Position numbers and translations under genes: made by a program
Notes under the pieces: generated by a model
Seen by the model: only the letters and a program-made list of their open reading frames with translations
What the model was told of the DNA's origin: nothing
Databases searched by the model: none
In this document: positions 26,383-32,429 of the stretch, piece after piece
Layout of the letters: the number at the start of each line of letters is the position of its first letter
How positions within the stretch are numbered: the stretch's first letter is position 1
Virus record (IMG/VR): IMGVR_UViG_3300042452_000250
Coordinates: 1-33,458 of that record
Direction: 5' to 3' (one strand)
Origin: a virus
Length of the DNA: 33,458 nt

Positions 26383-26530
26383 TTTTCTCCTGTTCTAAAA
26401 CATCACGGGCACGGTCAGCAATCTGTCTCAAACTAATGCGAGGGTCATTATAAGATGTGGGAGTCCAATTATCACACCAACTATCAAGTTCAATAATAAC
26501 TCGTTCTAATGCTGATTGAGTTTTATTCAT
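26372..26530 (-). CDS. Small helical protein (52 aa)
   Basis: MNKTQSALERVIIELDSWCD, then SLRQIADRARDVLEQEKNDL. Start 26530 is 2 bp after the upstream stop. Helical, acidic. Confidence 0.75.
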   Translation of the reverse strand: MNKTQSALERVIIELDSWCDNWTPTSYNDPRISLRQIADRARDVLEQEKNDL

Positions 26531-26532
26531 AA

Positions 26533-26823
26533 TTACCAATCCAACTCCACATAAATGCTCCACCCCAAATTATTAGGCAGATTATCTTTCAAGTATTCTA
26601 ACATATAATCCTGTAAATCATAAGCAGTTGGTGAGCATTCTTCAATCAACACACCATACTCCAAATCTTCTTCGTGAATACTATACTTCACCCATACATC
26701 CACCACTCGTAGGTTAGCATAATTTACACCACCAAATCGTTCTGTGGAGTTCTTGTGTTCTTCAAGTGCCTTTGTAGCAACCTCTTGAATGAGTGTGAGG
26801 TTTTTATTGATGGTGTCGTTCAT
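26533..26823 (-). CDS. Hypothetical protein (96 aa)
   Basis: MNDTINKNLTLIQEVATKAL, then VVDVWVKYSIHEEDLEYGVL and DNLPNNLGWSIYVELDW. Mixed alpha/beta. ATGA overlap with 26820-27104. Confidence 0.75.
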   Translation of the reverse strand: MNDTINKNLTLIQEVATKALEEHKNSTERFGGVNYANLRVVDVWVKYSIHEEDLEYGVLIEECSPTAYDLQDYMLEYLKDNLPNNLGWSIYVELDW

Positions 26824-27104
26824 TCTGCTTTCACTCCACCATAAGTATCAAAATGAGGTTTTGGGTCATTAGGTTGAGAGTTATGAACAATCTTTGTGGA
26901 ATTAGGAGAAACGCAAGGAATAGTATTAGGTGTAGTATAAGGAGGAGTATACATTTGATAAGGTGTCCTATTCAAATACTCTTCAAGGATATTACAATCC
27001 CAAGCAAACTTATCAAAATACTCTTTTCCATACTCAATAGCATCTTCCCGATTTGAAAATGCTACTATAAATTTTTCTTTGAAGTATAGTGAATAAACTT
27101 TCAT
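26820..27104 (-). CDS. Hypothetical protein (94 aa)
   Basis: MKVYSLYFKEKFIVAFSNRE, then DAIEYGKEYFDKFAWDCNIL and a Pro/Thr-rich tail PYTTPNTIPCVSPNST. The SLYFKExFIVAFxNREDAxxYG start recalls a phage family. The tail is probably flexible. Confidence 0.75.
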   Translation of the reverse strand: MKVYSLYFKEKFIVAFSNREDAIEYGKEYFDKFAWDCNILEEYLNRTPYQMYTPPYTTPNTIPCVSPNSTKIVHNSQPNDPKPHFDTYGGVKAE

Positions 27105-27319
27105 TTGCAGTCCTCATTAGGGTCAAAGTTTAGGTATTCTACCACAGGTTCTCTACAATACTCACAAAGTCGTTTCCGTGCTTCTTCTAGAGTATCATAT
27201 CCACCATCAAAATAAACCTCATAGGCAAAGATATTATACCAAGAATACAAAAATTTCTCTTGTGGAAAATACTTTGTAGTACCATTATAGGTTTCTTTTT
27301 TGATACGATACTTTTTCAT
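27101..27319 (-). CDS. Small hypothetical protein (72 aa)
   Basis: MKKYRIKKETYNGTTKYFPQ, then FLYSWYNIFAYEVYFDGGYD, TLEEARKRLCEYC. A beta hairpin then a helix with TLEEAxxRL. ATGA overlap with 26820-27104. Confidence 0.75.
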   Translation of the reverse strand: MKKYRIKKETYNGTTKYFPQEKFLYSWYNIFAYEVYFDGGYDTLEEARKRLCEYCREPVVEYLNFDPNEDCK

Positions 27320-27480
27320 AGTTCTCCTCTCCCCATCATTTCACCAATATCATAAGACAAACCAATCACGGTGCAGATTGGAATACACCACCAAATTGAA
27401 AGTCCCGTGAGTGCTACAAGACCATTTATTACCACATAGTAAAGTGGAAATTTAAGTAAAAAAGAAATAATGTGTTTCAT
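27316..27480 (-). CDS. Small membrane protein (54 aa)
   Basis: MKHIISFLLKFPLYYVVING begins the first hydrophobic segment; LSIWWCIPICTVIGLSYDIG gives the second, then GEMMGRGEL. Probably two membrane spans. Overlaps its neighbours. Confidence 0.7.
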   Translation of the reverse strand: MKHIISFLLKFPLYYVVINGLVALTGLSIWWCIPICTVIGLSYDIGEMMGRGEL

Positions 27481-27644
27481 CGGATACCACTATCAAAGAG
27501 CTTTTTGAGTTCGTGATAAACAAGCACCAAATCTCGGTCAGTAGATAGATGACCACAATCCTTTGCTCCTCTCAAAAATTCATAGAGTTCTTTTGCTTGT
27601 TGTTCTGTGAGTGTGAGTTTGTAGTTCTTTTGAATTTCAATCAT
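27477..27644 (-). CDS. Small helical protein (55 aa)
   Basis: MIEIQKNYKLTLTEQQAKEL, then EFLRGAKDCGHLSTDRDLVL and YHELKKLFDSGIR. Helix-rich and soluble. ATG 27644. Confidence 0.75.
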   Translation of the reverse strand: MIEIQKNYKLTLTEQQAKELYEFLRGAKDCGHLSTDRDLVLVYHELKKLFDSGIR

Positions 27645-27783
27645 TTTCAATCTCCTCTGCTTTTATAAATGTTTGTTCTGGAAGGTTAGAACCAACACAA
27701 TTGAAAAAATATTCACTCATATGTGGATTATAGTTATTTTTCATAATCCACAACCAAGTTCTAAAATCTTCAAGAATACTCAT
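27637..27783 (-). CDS. Small hypothetical protein (48 aa)
   Basis: MSILEDFRTWLWIMKNNYNP, then MSEYFFNCVGSNLPEQT. Aromatic-rich. The start overlaps the previous stop (ATGA). Confidence 0.7.
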   Translation of the reverse strand: MSILEDFRTWLWIMKNNYNPHMSEYFFNCVGSNLPEQTFIKAEEIEND

Positions 27784-27953
27784 TTTTCAATCTCCTCCAC
27801 ATTTACATAAGGGCAAGTTCTCCATTCAGACCATTTCATATCAGGATTTGGTGGGCACAAATAACCACCTTGACCAATAGGAAACAACATAAAACGATAC
27901 TGAATGTCTGGTTTCACTCCCAGTTCATTCTCAACGATACGAAGTTCAATCAT
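27780..27953 (-). CDS. Small hypothetical protein (57 aa)
   Basis: MIELRIVENELGVKPDIQYR, then FMLFPIGQGGYLCPPNPDMK and EWRTCPYVNVEEIEK. A beta-rich domain with two Cys. Overlaps both neighbours. Confidence 0.7.
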   Translation of the reverse strand: MIELRIVENELGVKPDIQYRFMLFPIGQGGYLCPPNPDMKWSEWRTCPYVNVEEIEK

Positions 27954-28234
27954 TCTTTTAATACCTCATCAACTTCTTCAAGCAACTTATCTGTTTCTTC
28001 CATTCGTTCCTCAATACCATCATAAAGAACCCAGAGATTATCATAATAATTCTTCTCCCAATCTGGGTCAAGTTCTTTCAATTCTTTGATATAATCATCA
28101 AGTGAGTTTGGTGGTTGAGCAAGATTACCAAAGAAAACAGCACAATCAAAAACATCATAAGGATATTTGAGTATCATTTTCCAGTGCCGATAATCTTTGA
28201 GAACCATTTTCCAACCTTCAAGTATTTGGTTCAT
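27950..28234 (-). CDS. Hypothetical protein (94 aa)
   Basis: MNQILEGWKMVLKDYRHWKM, then VFDCAVFFGNLAQPPNSLDD and a coiled acidic tail MEETDKLLEEVDEVLKE. Helical. Confidence 0.75.
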   Translation of the reverse strand: MNQILEGWKMVLKDYRHWKMILKYPYDVFDCAVFFGNLAQPPNSLDDYIKELKELDPDWEKNYYDNLWVLYDGIEERMEETDKLLEEVDEVLKE

Positions 28235-28428
28235 TTCTGGTTCTCTTGAAGTTTTAGGTAATCATACTTGATTTTACAATCTGCTGGTTTCTCCATACAC
28301 AAAACAAGAGTTTCATTCACTCCCTTTTTGTATCCTTGTTCGTCAGCAATTAAAAACATACCCATAAGAGACGCAACAAGAACAAATAGAACAATAACTG
28401 ATGCCCAACCATCATTATGATTATACAT
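28231..28428 (-). CDS. Single-span membrane protein (65 aa)
   Basis: MYNHNDGWASVIVLFVLVAS then LMGMFLIADEQGYKKGVNET, LCMEKPADCKIKYDYLKLQE. Membrane helix near 10-27, with a short soluble tail containing two Cys. ATG 28428, 1 bp after the upstream stop. Confidence 0.75.
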   Translation of the reverse strand: MYNHNDGWASVIVLFVLVASLMGMFLIADEQGYKKGVNETLVLCMEKPADCKIKYDYLKLQENQK

Positions 28429-28429
28429 T

Positions 28430-28657
28430 TCAGTTTCCTCCCGTAAAATCTTTGATTTGTGGAACTTCTCCACAAATCTCATTCACTCGTACTACTGTTT
28501 GGTCTTTGAGTGCTTGACGACACTCCAAGTTCTTATTGTATGTTTGTTGGAAGAGCACTCGTTGTTGTTGAGCATCATAGGTGATGATAGCACCAGCAAC
28601 GATTGCAATAAAAAATACAGACAAAACTGCCCAATCAATTCCTTCAAAGTTTTTCAT
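28430..28657 (-). CDS. Single-span membrane protein (75 aa)
   Basis: MKNFEGIDWAVLSVFFIAIV then AGAIITYDAQQQRVLFQQTY and CRQALKDQTVVRVNEICGEV. Hydrophobic helix near 8-26; the tail contains a potential Cys pair. Overlaps 28654-28851. Confidence 0.75.
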   Translation of the reverse strand: MKNFEGIDWAVLSVFFIAIVAGAIITYDAQQQRVLFQQTYNKNLECRQALKDQTVVRVNEICGEVPQIKDFTGGN

Positions 28658-28851
28658 AGTGCCTCCAAATCTTTAGCAATCTCATAAAAGTCATCAGCAG
28701 TAACCCAAACAAGTCCATTATCATCATACACGAAACTATCTGCCATAGCACGAATAGCAGCAGCAACTCCATCTTTTGGAAAGTTGTAAGTATCCTCTGC
28801 TTCGTATGCTTTCATAATTTTTTGTGCTCGTTCTTGTTTATGGTTAGTCAT
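28654..28851 (-). CDS. Small paralogous protein A (65 aa)
   Basis: MTNHKQERAQKIMKAYEAED, then DGVAAAIRAMADSFVYDDNG and DDFYEIAKDLEAL. The layout (helix, AAAIRxMADxF, VxADDxYEIAxDLEAL end) matches 28848-29060 and, more loosely, 33028-33222, suggesting local gene duplication. Confidence 0.8.
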   Translation of the reverse strand: MTNHKQERAQKIMKAYEAEDTYNFPKDGVAAAIRAMADSFVYDDNGLVWVTADDFYEIAKDLEAL

Positions 28852-29060
28852 AGAGCCTCCACATTATAGGAAAGTTCATAAAGTTTTTGAGCATCAACTA
28901 CCATATCTTCTACACCTTCATCTTTACAACACTGATAGTATTGATATTGATTAGCAATCTCACGAATAGCAGTAGCAAGTGCTTCTTTCATATCATCGGT
29001 GGGTTCTACAATCAATTCTGCTTTGAATGCTTCCCAAACTTTGTATGCTGCGTCAGTCAT
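28848..29060 (-). CDS. Small paralogous protein B (70 aa)
   Basis: MTDAAYKVWEAFKAELIVEP, then EALATAIREIANQYQYYQCC and DAQKLYELSYNVEAL. Aligns with 28654-28851 in the IREIANxY and YEL...VEAL blocks. Adjacent and overlapping (ATGA). Confidence 0.8.
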   Translation of the reverse strand: MTDAAYKVWEAFKAELIVEPTDDMKEALATAIREIANQYQYYQCCKDEGVEDMVVDAQKLYELSYNVEAL

Positions 29061-29268
29061 AGTTATAATCAGTAGGATAAGAGGAGTTCAGTGATACACT
29101 TTCTTGGTGACTTTCCCAACCATTTTCATTACCAATTTCATAAATTGCTTGGGCAAACTTAATAAAATTTTCAGGAGTTCCAAAATATTCAGAACAACTA
29201 CCATCGTCTCTCAATCCACCCTCTTGAAAGTGAAATCTTACAAGTTCAAGGATTTGTTGATCAGTCAT
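29053..29268 (-). CDS. Small hypothetical protein (71 aa)
   Basis: MTDQQILELVRFHFQEGGLR, then YFGTPENFIKFAQAIYEIGN and ESVSLNSSYP. Helical with acidic end. Start overlaps the upstream stop. Confidence 0.75.
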   Translation of the reverse strand: MTDQQILELVRFHFQEGGLRDDGSCSEYFGTPENFIKFAQAIYEIGNENGWESHQESVSLNSSYPTDYNYD

Positions 29269-29489
29269 AGTAACTCCAATTCATCACAAATAGCATCAAT
29301 CTCTTTGAGACATTCATCCCATCCAGAATTAAACATCACATCCAGTTCATCAGTAAAATCAATCTTATTGGTTCCTGATAGTTGCTTACGAAGATGTTGA
29401 AGAGTTTCTTGGAGCAACCAAGCAGGATTGTGTGCTTGACTTTCCCAGAAAACTTTTAGGAGTTCTTTTGCTCTTTTTTGGTTAGTCAT
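29265..29489 (-). CDS. Small hypothetical protein (74 aa)
   Basis: MTNQKRAKELLKVFWESQAH, then QETLQHLRKQLSGTNKIDFT and SGWDECLKEIDAICDELELL. The GWDECLKEI end resembles the WNDCVEKLK end of 25376-25693. Confidence 0.75.
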   Translation of the reverse strand: MTNQKRAKELLKVFWESQAHNPAWLLQETLQHLRKQLSGTNKIDFTDELDVMFNSGWDECLKEIDAICDELELL

Positions 29490-29743
29490 TCATTCCATCC
29501 CTCAAAGTATTCTGTGAAAAATTCAAAAGCAAGAGATTGTTTGTCGTTATTAAGTTCTACACCAAAAAAAGAACTGGCAAGAAAAGAAAGTGTGATATGA
29601 AATCCACCAGAAGACCAATGATGAGCGGTAGGATTTTCATAATTCATCCACAGGAATGAACGATTTTTGAGAATAACAAACTGCCAAGTATGAGAGGTTT
29701 GACCATCGTCCCAAACTTTTTTATCGTATTGAAATAGTTTCAT
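29486..29743 (-). CDS. Hypothetical protein (85 aa)
   Basis: MKLFQYDKKVWDDGQTSHTW, then FHITLSFLASSFFGVELNND, KQSLAFEFFTEYFEGWNE. A FLASSxFGVE-xxDKxSxAFEFFTEYF block looks conserved. Beta/alpha mixture; function unknown. Confidence 0.75.
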   Translation of the reverse strand: MKLFQYDKKVWDDGQTSHTWQFVILKNRSFLWMNYENPTAHHWSSGGFHITLSFLASSFFGVELNNDKQSLAFEFFTEYFEGWNE

Positions 29744-29883
29744 TTCCTCACCTCACAAGCAGGAGTCATATCAACTAAGGTTGCGGCAAGTTTCAATCCA
29801 CCAAGCACCGCAGTTGGAGCAATAAAAATCAACAACAGAATGCCAAGTGGAATGGCAACATATTCTTCAAAAAAACTTTTCAT
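29740..29883 (-). CDS. Small membrane protein (47 aa)
   Basis: MKSFFEEYVAIPLGILLLIF then IAPTAVLGGLKLAATLVDMT. Two hydrophobic segments; overlaps 29880-30047 (ATGA). Confidence 0.7.
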   Translation of the reverse strand: MKSFFEEYVAIPLGILLLIFIAPTAVLGGLKLAATLVDMTPACEVRK

Positions 29884-30047
29884 TTAGGCATACAGAAATA
29901 GGACAGTTCACCACCAATACGACCAGTTACCCAGTTACCACCACTTTCAATACACTGAGTCTTCTCATAATCCATATCAACACCGACGAGAATAACAACT
30001 ACAACAATAGCAAGAATACAGAGAATTGCAGTAATAATTTCTTTCAT
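29880..30047 (-). CDS. Membrane protein with CIxxGGxW loop (55 aa)
   Basis: N-terminal membrane helix MKEIITAILCILAIVVVVIL, then C32-I-E-S-G-G-N-W with C52 twenty residues later. This loop matches the C-terminal domain of the prepilin-like protein 13001-13192 (same C-I-x-x-G-G-x-W start and same 20-residue spacing), but here the anchor is a plain membrane helix rather than a prepilin signal. Confidence 0.75.
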   Translation of the reverse strand: MKEIITAILCILAIVVVVILVGVDMDYEKTQCIESGGNWVTGRIGGELSYFCMPK

Positions 30048-30220
30048 CGGTCAAAGTATCCAGTATGTTTGTAATCACTAATGTATTGAGTTTTGATTAG
30101 AATATCAAAAGGGTCAATGTTGGGATGTTTTTCTTTGAGGTAGGTTTTACACTCATCACGGGTAGAAAAGGCACAGAGAATGTTTCCCTGATAAAGTGCG
30201 ACTTCAATTGCTTCAATCAT
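30044..30220 (-). CDS. Small hypothetical protein (58 aa)
   Basis: MIEAIEVALYQGNILCAFST then RDECKTYLKEKHPNIDPFDI. Alpha/beta. Start overlaps the previous stop (ATGA). Confidence 0.75.
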   Translation of the reverse strand: MIEAIEVALYQGNILCAFSTRDECKTYLKEKHPNIDPFDILIKTQYISDYKHTGYFDR

Positions 30221-30375
30221 TCTTCTTCACCATATTCAGTGGTAATACTATCAATCACATAATCTCCGTGAGCAATCAGAAGATTAGCAGTTGCAATAGC
30301 CATCTGCATCGTTTTGTGTCGTTGGTGTCGTTGTTCCAAATAGTTTTTGTAATGATAGGTGATGAGGTAGTTCAT
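30217..30375 (-). CDS. Small hypothetical protein (52 aa)
   Basis: MNYLITYHYKNYLEQRHQRH, then MQMAIATANLLIAHGDYVID. A His/Gln-rich basic start then a helix; the ATG sequence MNYL matches 30372-30548. Overlaps the neighbours. Confidence 0.7.
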   Translation of the reverse strand: MNYLITYHYKNYLEQRHQRHKTMQMAIATANLLIAHGDYVIDSITTEYGEEE

Positions 30376-30548
30376 TCTTCATCCTCACAAGGGAACATTT
30401 CGTTGTATGCCTCATCAGTCAGCACAAGATACTCTACATTTTCAGCATCTTTGTGATCTTCGTAATACATCATACGATAATGGTTGAATTGGTTGAGATC
30501 GGTGCTGCCGTATTCTACGACACCATCAACAAGGCAGAGGTAGTTCAT
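30372..30548 (-). CDS. Small acidic protein (58 aa)
   Basis: MNYLCLVDGVVEYGSTDLNQ, then YYEDHKDAENVEYLVLTDEA, FPCEDEE. Acidic with a beta-rich start. ATGA overlap with 30545-30745. Confidence 0.7.
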   Translation of the reverse strand: MNYLCLVDGVVEYGSTDLNQFNHYRMMYYEDHKDAENVEYLVLTDEAYNEMFPCEDEE

Positions 30549-30745
30549 CGCATTTCATTCAGGACTTCAATAAAATCAATAATACAATCTTTGGGAATGT
30601 GAAGAGTTTGTCCTGTTTTTGTTTCTTGAATACCGTGAGTTTCATAAGAAGAAACCTCAATACAACCTTCACCATCATCAGTAAATTGGTAAAACCAACC
30701 ATCTTCGTGGTGAATACGGATTTCTTTGGTGATTTGGTAAGTCAT
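30545..30745 (-). CDS. Small hypothetical protein (66 aa)
   Basis: MTYQITKEIRIHHEDGWFYQ then VSSYETHGIQETKTGQTLHI, DFIEVLNEMR. ATG 30745 fixed by the promoter leader. Its 5' region is a near-copy of that of 24582-24755, while the proteins are only weakly alike. Confidence 0.75.
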   Translation of the reverse strand: MTYQITKEIRIHHEDGWFYQFTDDGEGCIEVSSYETHGIQETKTGQTLHIPKDCIIDFIEVLNEMR

Positions 30746-30766
30746 CGGTTTGTTGTGTATGAAGTC

Positions 30767-30826
30767 ATTATACAACGAAAAAGGGCACCTGTGGAGCTGC
30801 CCTGTGCCAGTTCTTCAAGTGTCTAT
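30767..30826 (-). promoter_or_regulatory. 24-mer promoter module with nested terminator
   Basis: -10 TATAAT 30767-30772; 24-mer TGTGCCAGTT-CTTC-AAGTGTCTAT 30803-30826; 30-bp spacer. The stop TAG of 30823-31083 overlaps the 24-mer. It drives the 30745-24825 run. Confidence 0.8.
30777..30802 (-). terminator. Terminator hairpin in the 24-mer spacer
   Basis: Stem GGGCA/TGCCC (30783-30787 with 30798-30802) followed on the minus strand by TTTTT. Same position as the 24785-24812 hairpin, with matched changes in both arms. Confidence 0.8.
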
Positions 30827-31083
30827 TTCAGTTCCTCTTCAATCCTTTCAATCTCAAAGATTTCATTTAAAAACTCTAGACCATACTTACCAACAACCCA
30901 CGCATCTTTATCCTCAAAGAACCTATCACCTATGGTTCTCATATCATAACACTCTTTGCCTTTATCAAAGAAAGCAATCACATAACAGTTTTCTTGCCCT
31001 GAACCATTAGATTGATACCACTTGACGAGTTCGTACTTGTTGTTGACTTTGCTCCAACGGAACTCTACATTACGAAATCTCAT
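30823..31083 (-). CDS. Conserved hypothetical protein (86 aa)
   Basis: MRFRNVEFRWSKVNNKYELV, then CYVIAFFDKGKECYDMRTIG and RFFEDKDAWVVGKYGLEFLN. The NVEFRWSKVNNKYELVKWY / CYVIAFFDKGxExYDMRTxGDRFFEDKDAW blocks identify a family I recall from cyanophages; function unknown. Confidence 0.85.
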   Translation of the reverse strand: MRFRNVEFRWSKVNNKYELVKWYQSNGSGQENCYVIAFFDKGKECYDMRTIGDRFFEDKDAWVVGKYGLEFLNEIFEIERIEEELK

Positions 31084-31372
31084 TTGATTTCCTCACTTTG
31101 TAGTATACAGTTCTACCTTCTCGGTAGTTATCTAAATTACGTGGATCAAAGTCTAATACATCAAAACGAATCTCAAACCATTTCCACCTAAATGAGAATC
31201 CAATATCACGGGGACCAATACCAACAATCAGAAATGGAAACCATTCAGTTGCAGGATAATCATCCCACTGAACTACCATATCAATCAGAGCAAACTTAGG
31301 ATAGAATGATAGAACTTGAAAATACCATTCATGTCCGAAGTCTTCGTAGTATGCGTAATCAAGGAGTTTCAT
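31070..31372 (-). CDS. Paralogous protein family member (100 aa)
   Basis: MKLLDYAYYEDFGHEWYFQV, then MVVQWDDYPATEWFPFLIVG, IGFSFRWKWFEIRFDVLDFD. The EDFGxEWYxQV, VxWxDYPxxxPxLxI, F-FDIDF blocks match 32747-33031, a paralogue 1.4 kb away. Start overlaps the previous stop by 14 bp. Confidence 0.8.
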   Translation of the reverse strand: MKLLDYAYYEDFGHEWYFQVLSFYPKFALIDMVVQWDDYPATEWFPFLIVGIGPRDIGFSFRWKWFEIRFDVLDFDPRNLDNYREGRTVYYKVRKSNEIS

Positions 31373-31584
31373 TCTTCAATCTCCATAATTTCAATGATAG
31401 ATTTGATCTTTTGTAGATCTTCCAATCTTACTTCAATCTCATCATATTCCTCACAGAATTGATCCATTCGTTCTTGATGTCCATCGTCATCATAGTTAGT
31501 TTCTTCACGAATTTCCCATTCTACATCAGATAGGCGAGCACGAGTGTCGTCAATGAAGTATTCTAGAGTATCAAGGAGTGTCAT
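31369..31584 (-). CDS. Acidic coiled-coil protein (71 aa)
   Basis: MTLLDTLEYFIDDTRARLSD, then YDDDGHQERMDQFCEEYDEI and EVRLEDLQKIKSIIEIMEIEE. Long acidic helices; overlaps the neighbours. Confidence 0.75.
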   Translation of the reverse strand: MTLLDTLEYFIDDTRARLSDVEWEIREETNYDDDGHQERMDQFCEEYDEIEVRLEDLQKIKSIIEIMEIEE

Positions 31585-31843
31585 TTTCAGGAACAGGGGG
31601 AGGTGGTGTTACTGGTGGTAGTATAACAGGTTGTGGTGCAGTTATTTGTGGAGGTGGTGCCACTTGCTGAACTGGTTTTTGTGTCGTTGCTTCTTCAAGT
31701 TGCTTTTCAAGTTGTTGAATTTTTTCTTCAAGAGGATTAGTTTGTTCTTTTTTAATCTCTTCAGACATTTTCCAACTTGCCACACCAACACTAAAAATAC
31801 TTGCAAGTGCGGCAACAACAGAAACAGTCTTAGAAAAACTCAT
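31571..31843 (-). CDS. Membrane-anchored coiled-coil protein with Pro-rich tail (90 aa)
   Basis: Hydrophobic N-terminus VSVVAALASIFSVGVASW (residues about 7-24), a coiled-coil EIKKEQTNPLEEKIQQLEKQ, and a disordered tail rich in Pro/Val/Gln (VAPPPQITAPQPVILPPVTP). The layout resembles small phage spanins or adhesins anchored in the inner membrane. No lysis genes are nearby, so the role is open. Confidence 0.7.
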   Translation of the reverse strand: MSFSKTVSVVAALASIFSVGVASWKMSEEIKKEQTNPLEEKIQQLEKQLEEATTQKPVQQVAPPPQITAPQPVILPPVTPPPPVPENDTP

Positions 31844-32055
31844 TCAATAACCTCCCAATGTGCGTCAGATTTGTCACCAAAACGGTTAGTACCAGTACGA
31901 GTGCTAACCCAGAAAAAGTATTTACGATTTTCTGATGCTAAGAACAACTCACCACCAGTGTCCTGTTCTACAATACAGATAGGATTACCTTCCATTGTAT
32001 TAGCAAGGCGGTTCTTTGCCTTGCTGCTTTTGGGTTTGACGATTACTTTTCTCAT
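31840..32055 (-). CDS. Conserved hypothetical protein (71 aa)
   Basis: MRKVIVKPKSSKAKNRLANT, then MEGNPICIVEQDTGGELFLA, NRKYFFWVSTRTG and DAHWEVIE. A MxxNPxCIVEQDxGxxLFLASxNxxxFFWV block looks conserved. Basic N-terminus, possibly nucleic-acid binding. Confidence 0.8.
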   Translation of the reverse strand: MRKVIVKPKSSKAKNRLANTMEGNPICIVEQDTGGELFLASENRKYFFWVSTRTGTNRFGDKSDAHWEVIE

Positions 32056-32290
32056 TTTGAATTTCCAGTTTCAGTTTGCGAATACCAGTGATAAAATAAG
32101 CAAAGTCACGACTTTCAGTTACACGTTTGTCTTCGCCACAAACACCACACTTACCATTCCAGACAGATGAACAACCGACTGAATAGACACCATACTTTTG
32201 TCCACAATCCATACAAGTTGTACCTGTCTGTTCAAGTCGTTTGAGTAGTGCCTTCTTCTCTTTGAGAGTCATAGGGGATGGAAAGTCCAT
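32000..32290 (-). CDS. Zinc-ribbon protein (96 aa)
   Basis: TGTTCMDCGQKYGVYSVGCS then SVWNGKCGVCGEDKRVTESR carry two CxxC pairs plus a fifth Cys, a ribbon for zinc. DFAYFITGIRKLKLEIQNEK follows. Start MDFPSPMTLKEK at 32290 fits the 24-mer promoter leader (TATGATTACCTCATAGACAAC); an ATG at 32272 is the alternative. Overlaps 31840-32055 by 56 bp. Confidence 0.75.
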   Translation of the reverse strand: MDFPSPMTLKEKKALLKRLEQTGTTCMDCGQKYGVYSVGCSSVWNGKCGVCGEDKRVTESRDFAYFITGIRKLKLEIQNEKSNRQTQKQQGKEPPC

Positions 32291-32429
32291 AGGGGTTGTT
32301 GTCTATGAGGTAATCATACAGCATCTTGGCGAATCCATAGTGGGGTCTTGTGCCAGTTTCGATACTGGTCGAGGTCGCCACCGTCCACATAATATCCAGT
32401 GCTTTCTTATCAGGTAAAGTCTTCATCAT
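32232..32429 (-). CDS. Small protein carrying an internal promoter (65 aa)
   Basis: MMKTLPDKKALDIMWTVATS, then IETGTRPHYGFAKMLYDYLI and NNPYGLSIPYDSQRE. The codons for STSIETGTRP are the 24-mer at 32349-32372 and those for YDYL the -10. The last 13 residues overlap the zinc-ribbon gene. Confidence 0.7.
   Translation of the reverse strand: MMKTLPDKKALDIMWTVATSTSIETGTRPHYGFAKMLYDYLIDNNPYGLSIPYDSQREEGTTQTT
32313..32372 (-). promoter_or_regulatory. Intragenic 24-mer promoter module: -10 at 32313-32318
   Basis: TATGAT is 30 bp from TGTGCCAGTT-TCGA-TACTGGTCGA, all within the coding sequence of 32232-32429. The leader TACCTCATAGACAACAACCCCTATG resembles that of the 30767 and 24777 modules. It probably drives 32000-32290. 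Confidence 0.65.

Noticed and set aside
388-32372. The 24-mers considered as a CRP/NtcA-type site or a CRISPR/REP array
   Set aside because: CRP (TGTGA-N6-TCACA) and NtcA (GTA-N8-TAC) have other spacings. The copies are dispersed, not tandem with unique spacers, and are tied to -10 boxes, so a promoter element explains them better.
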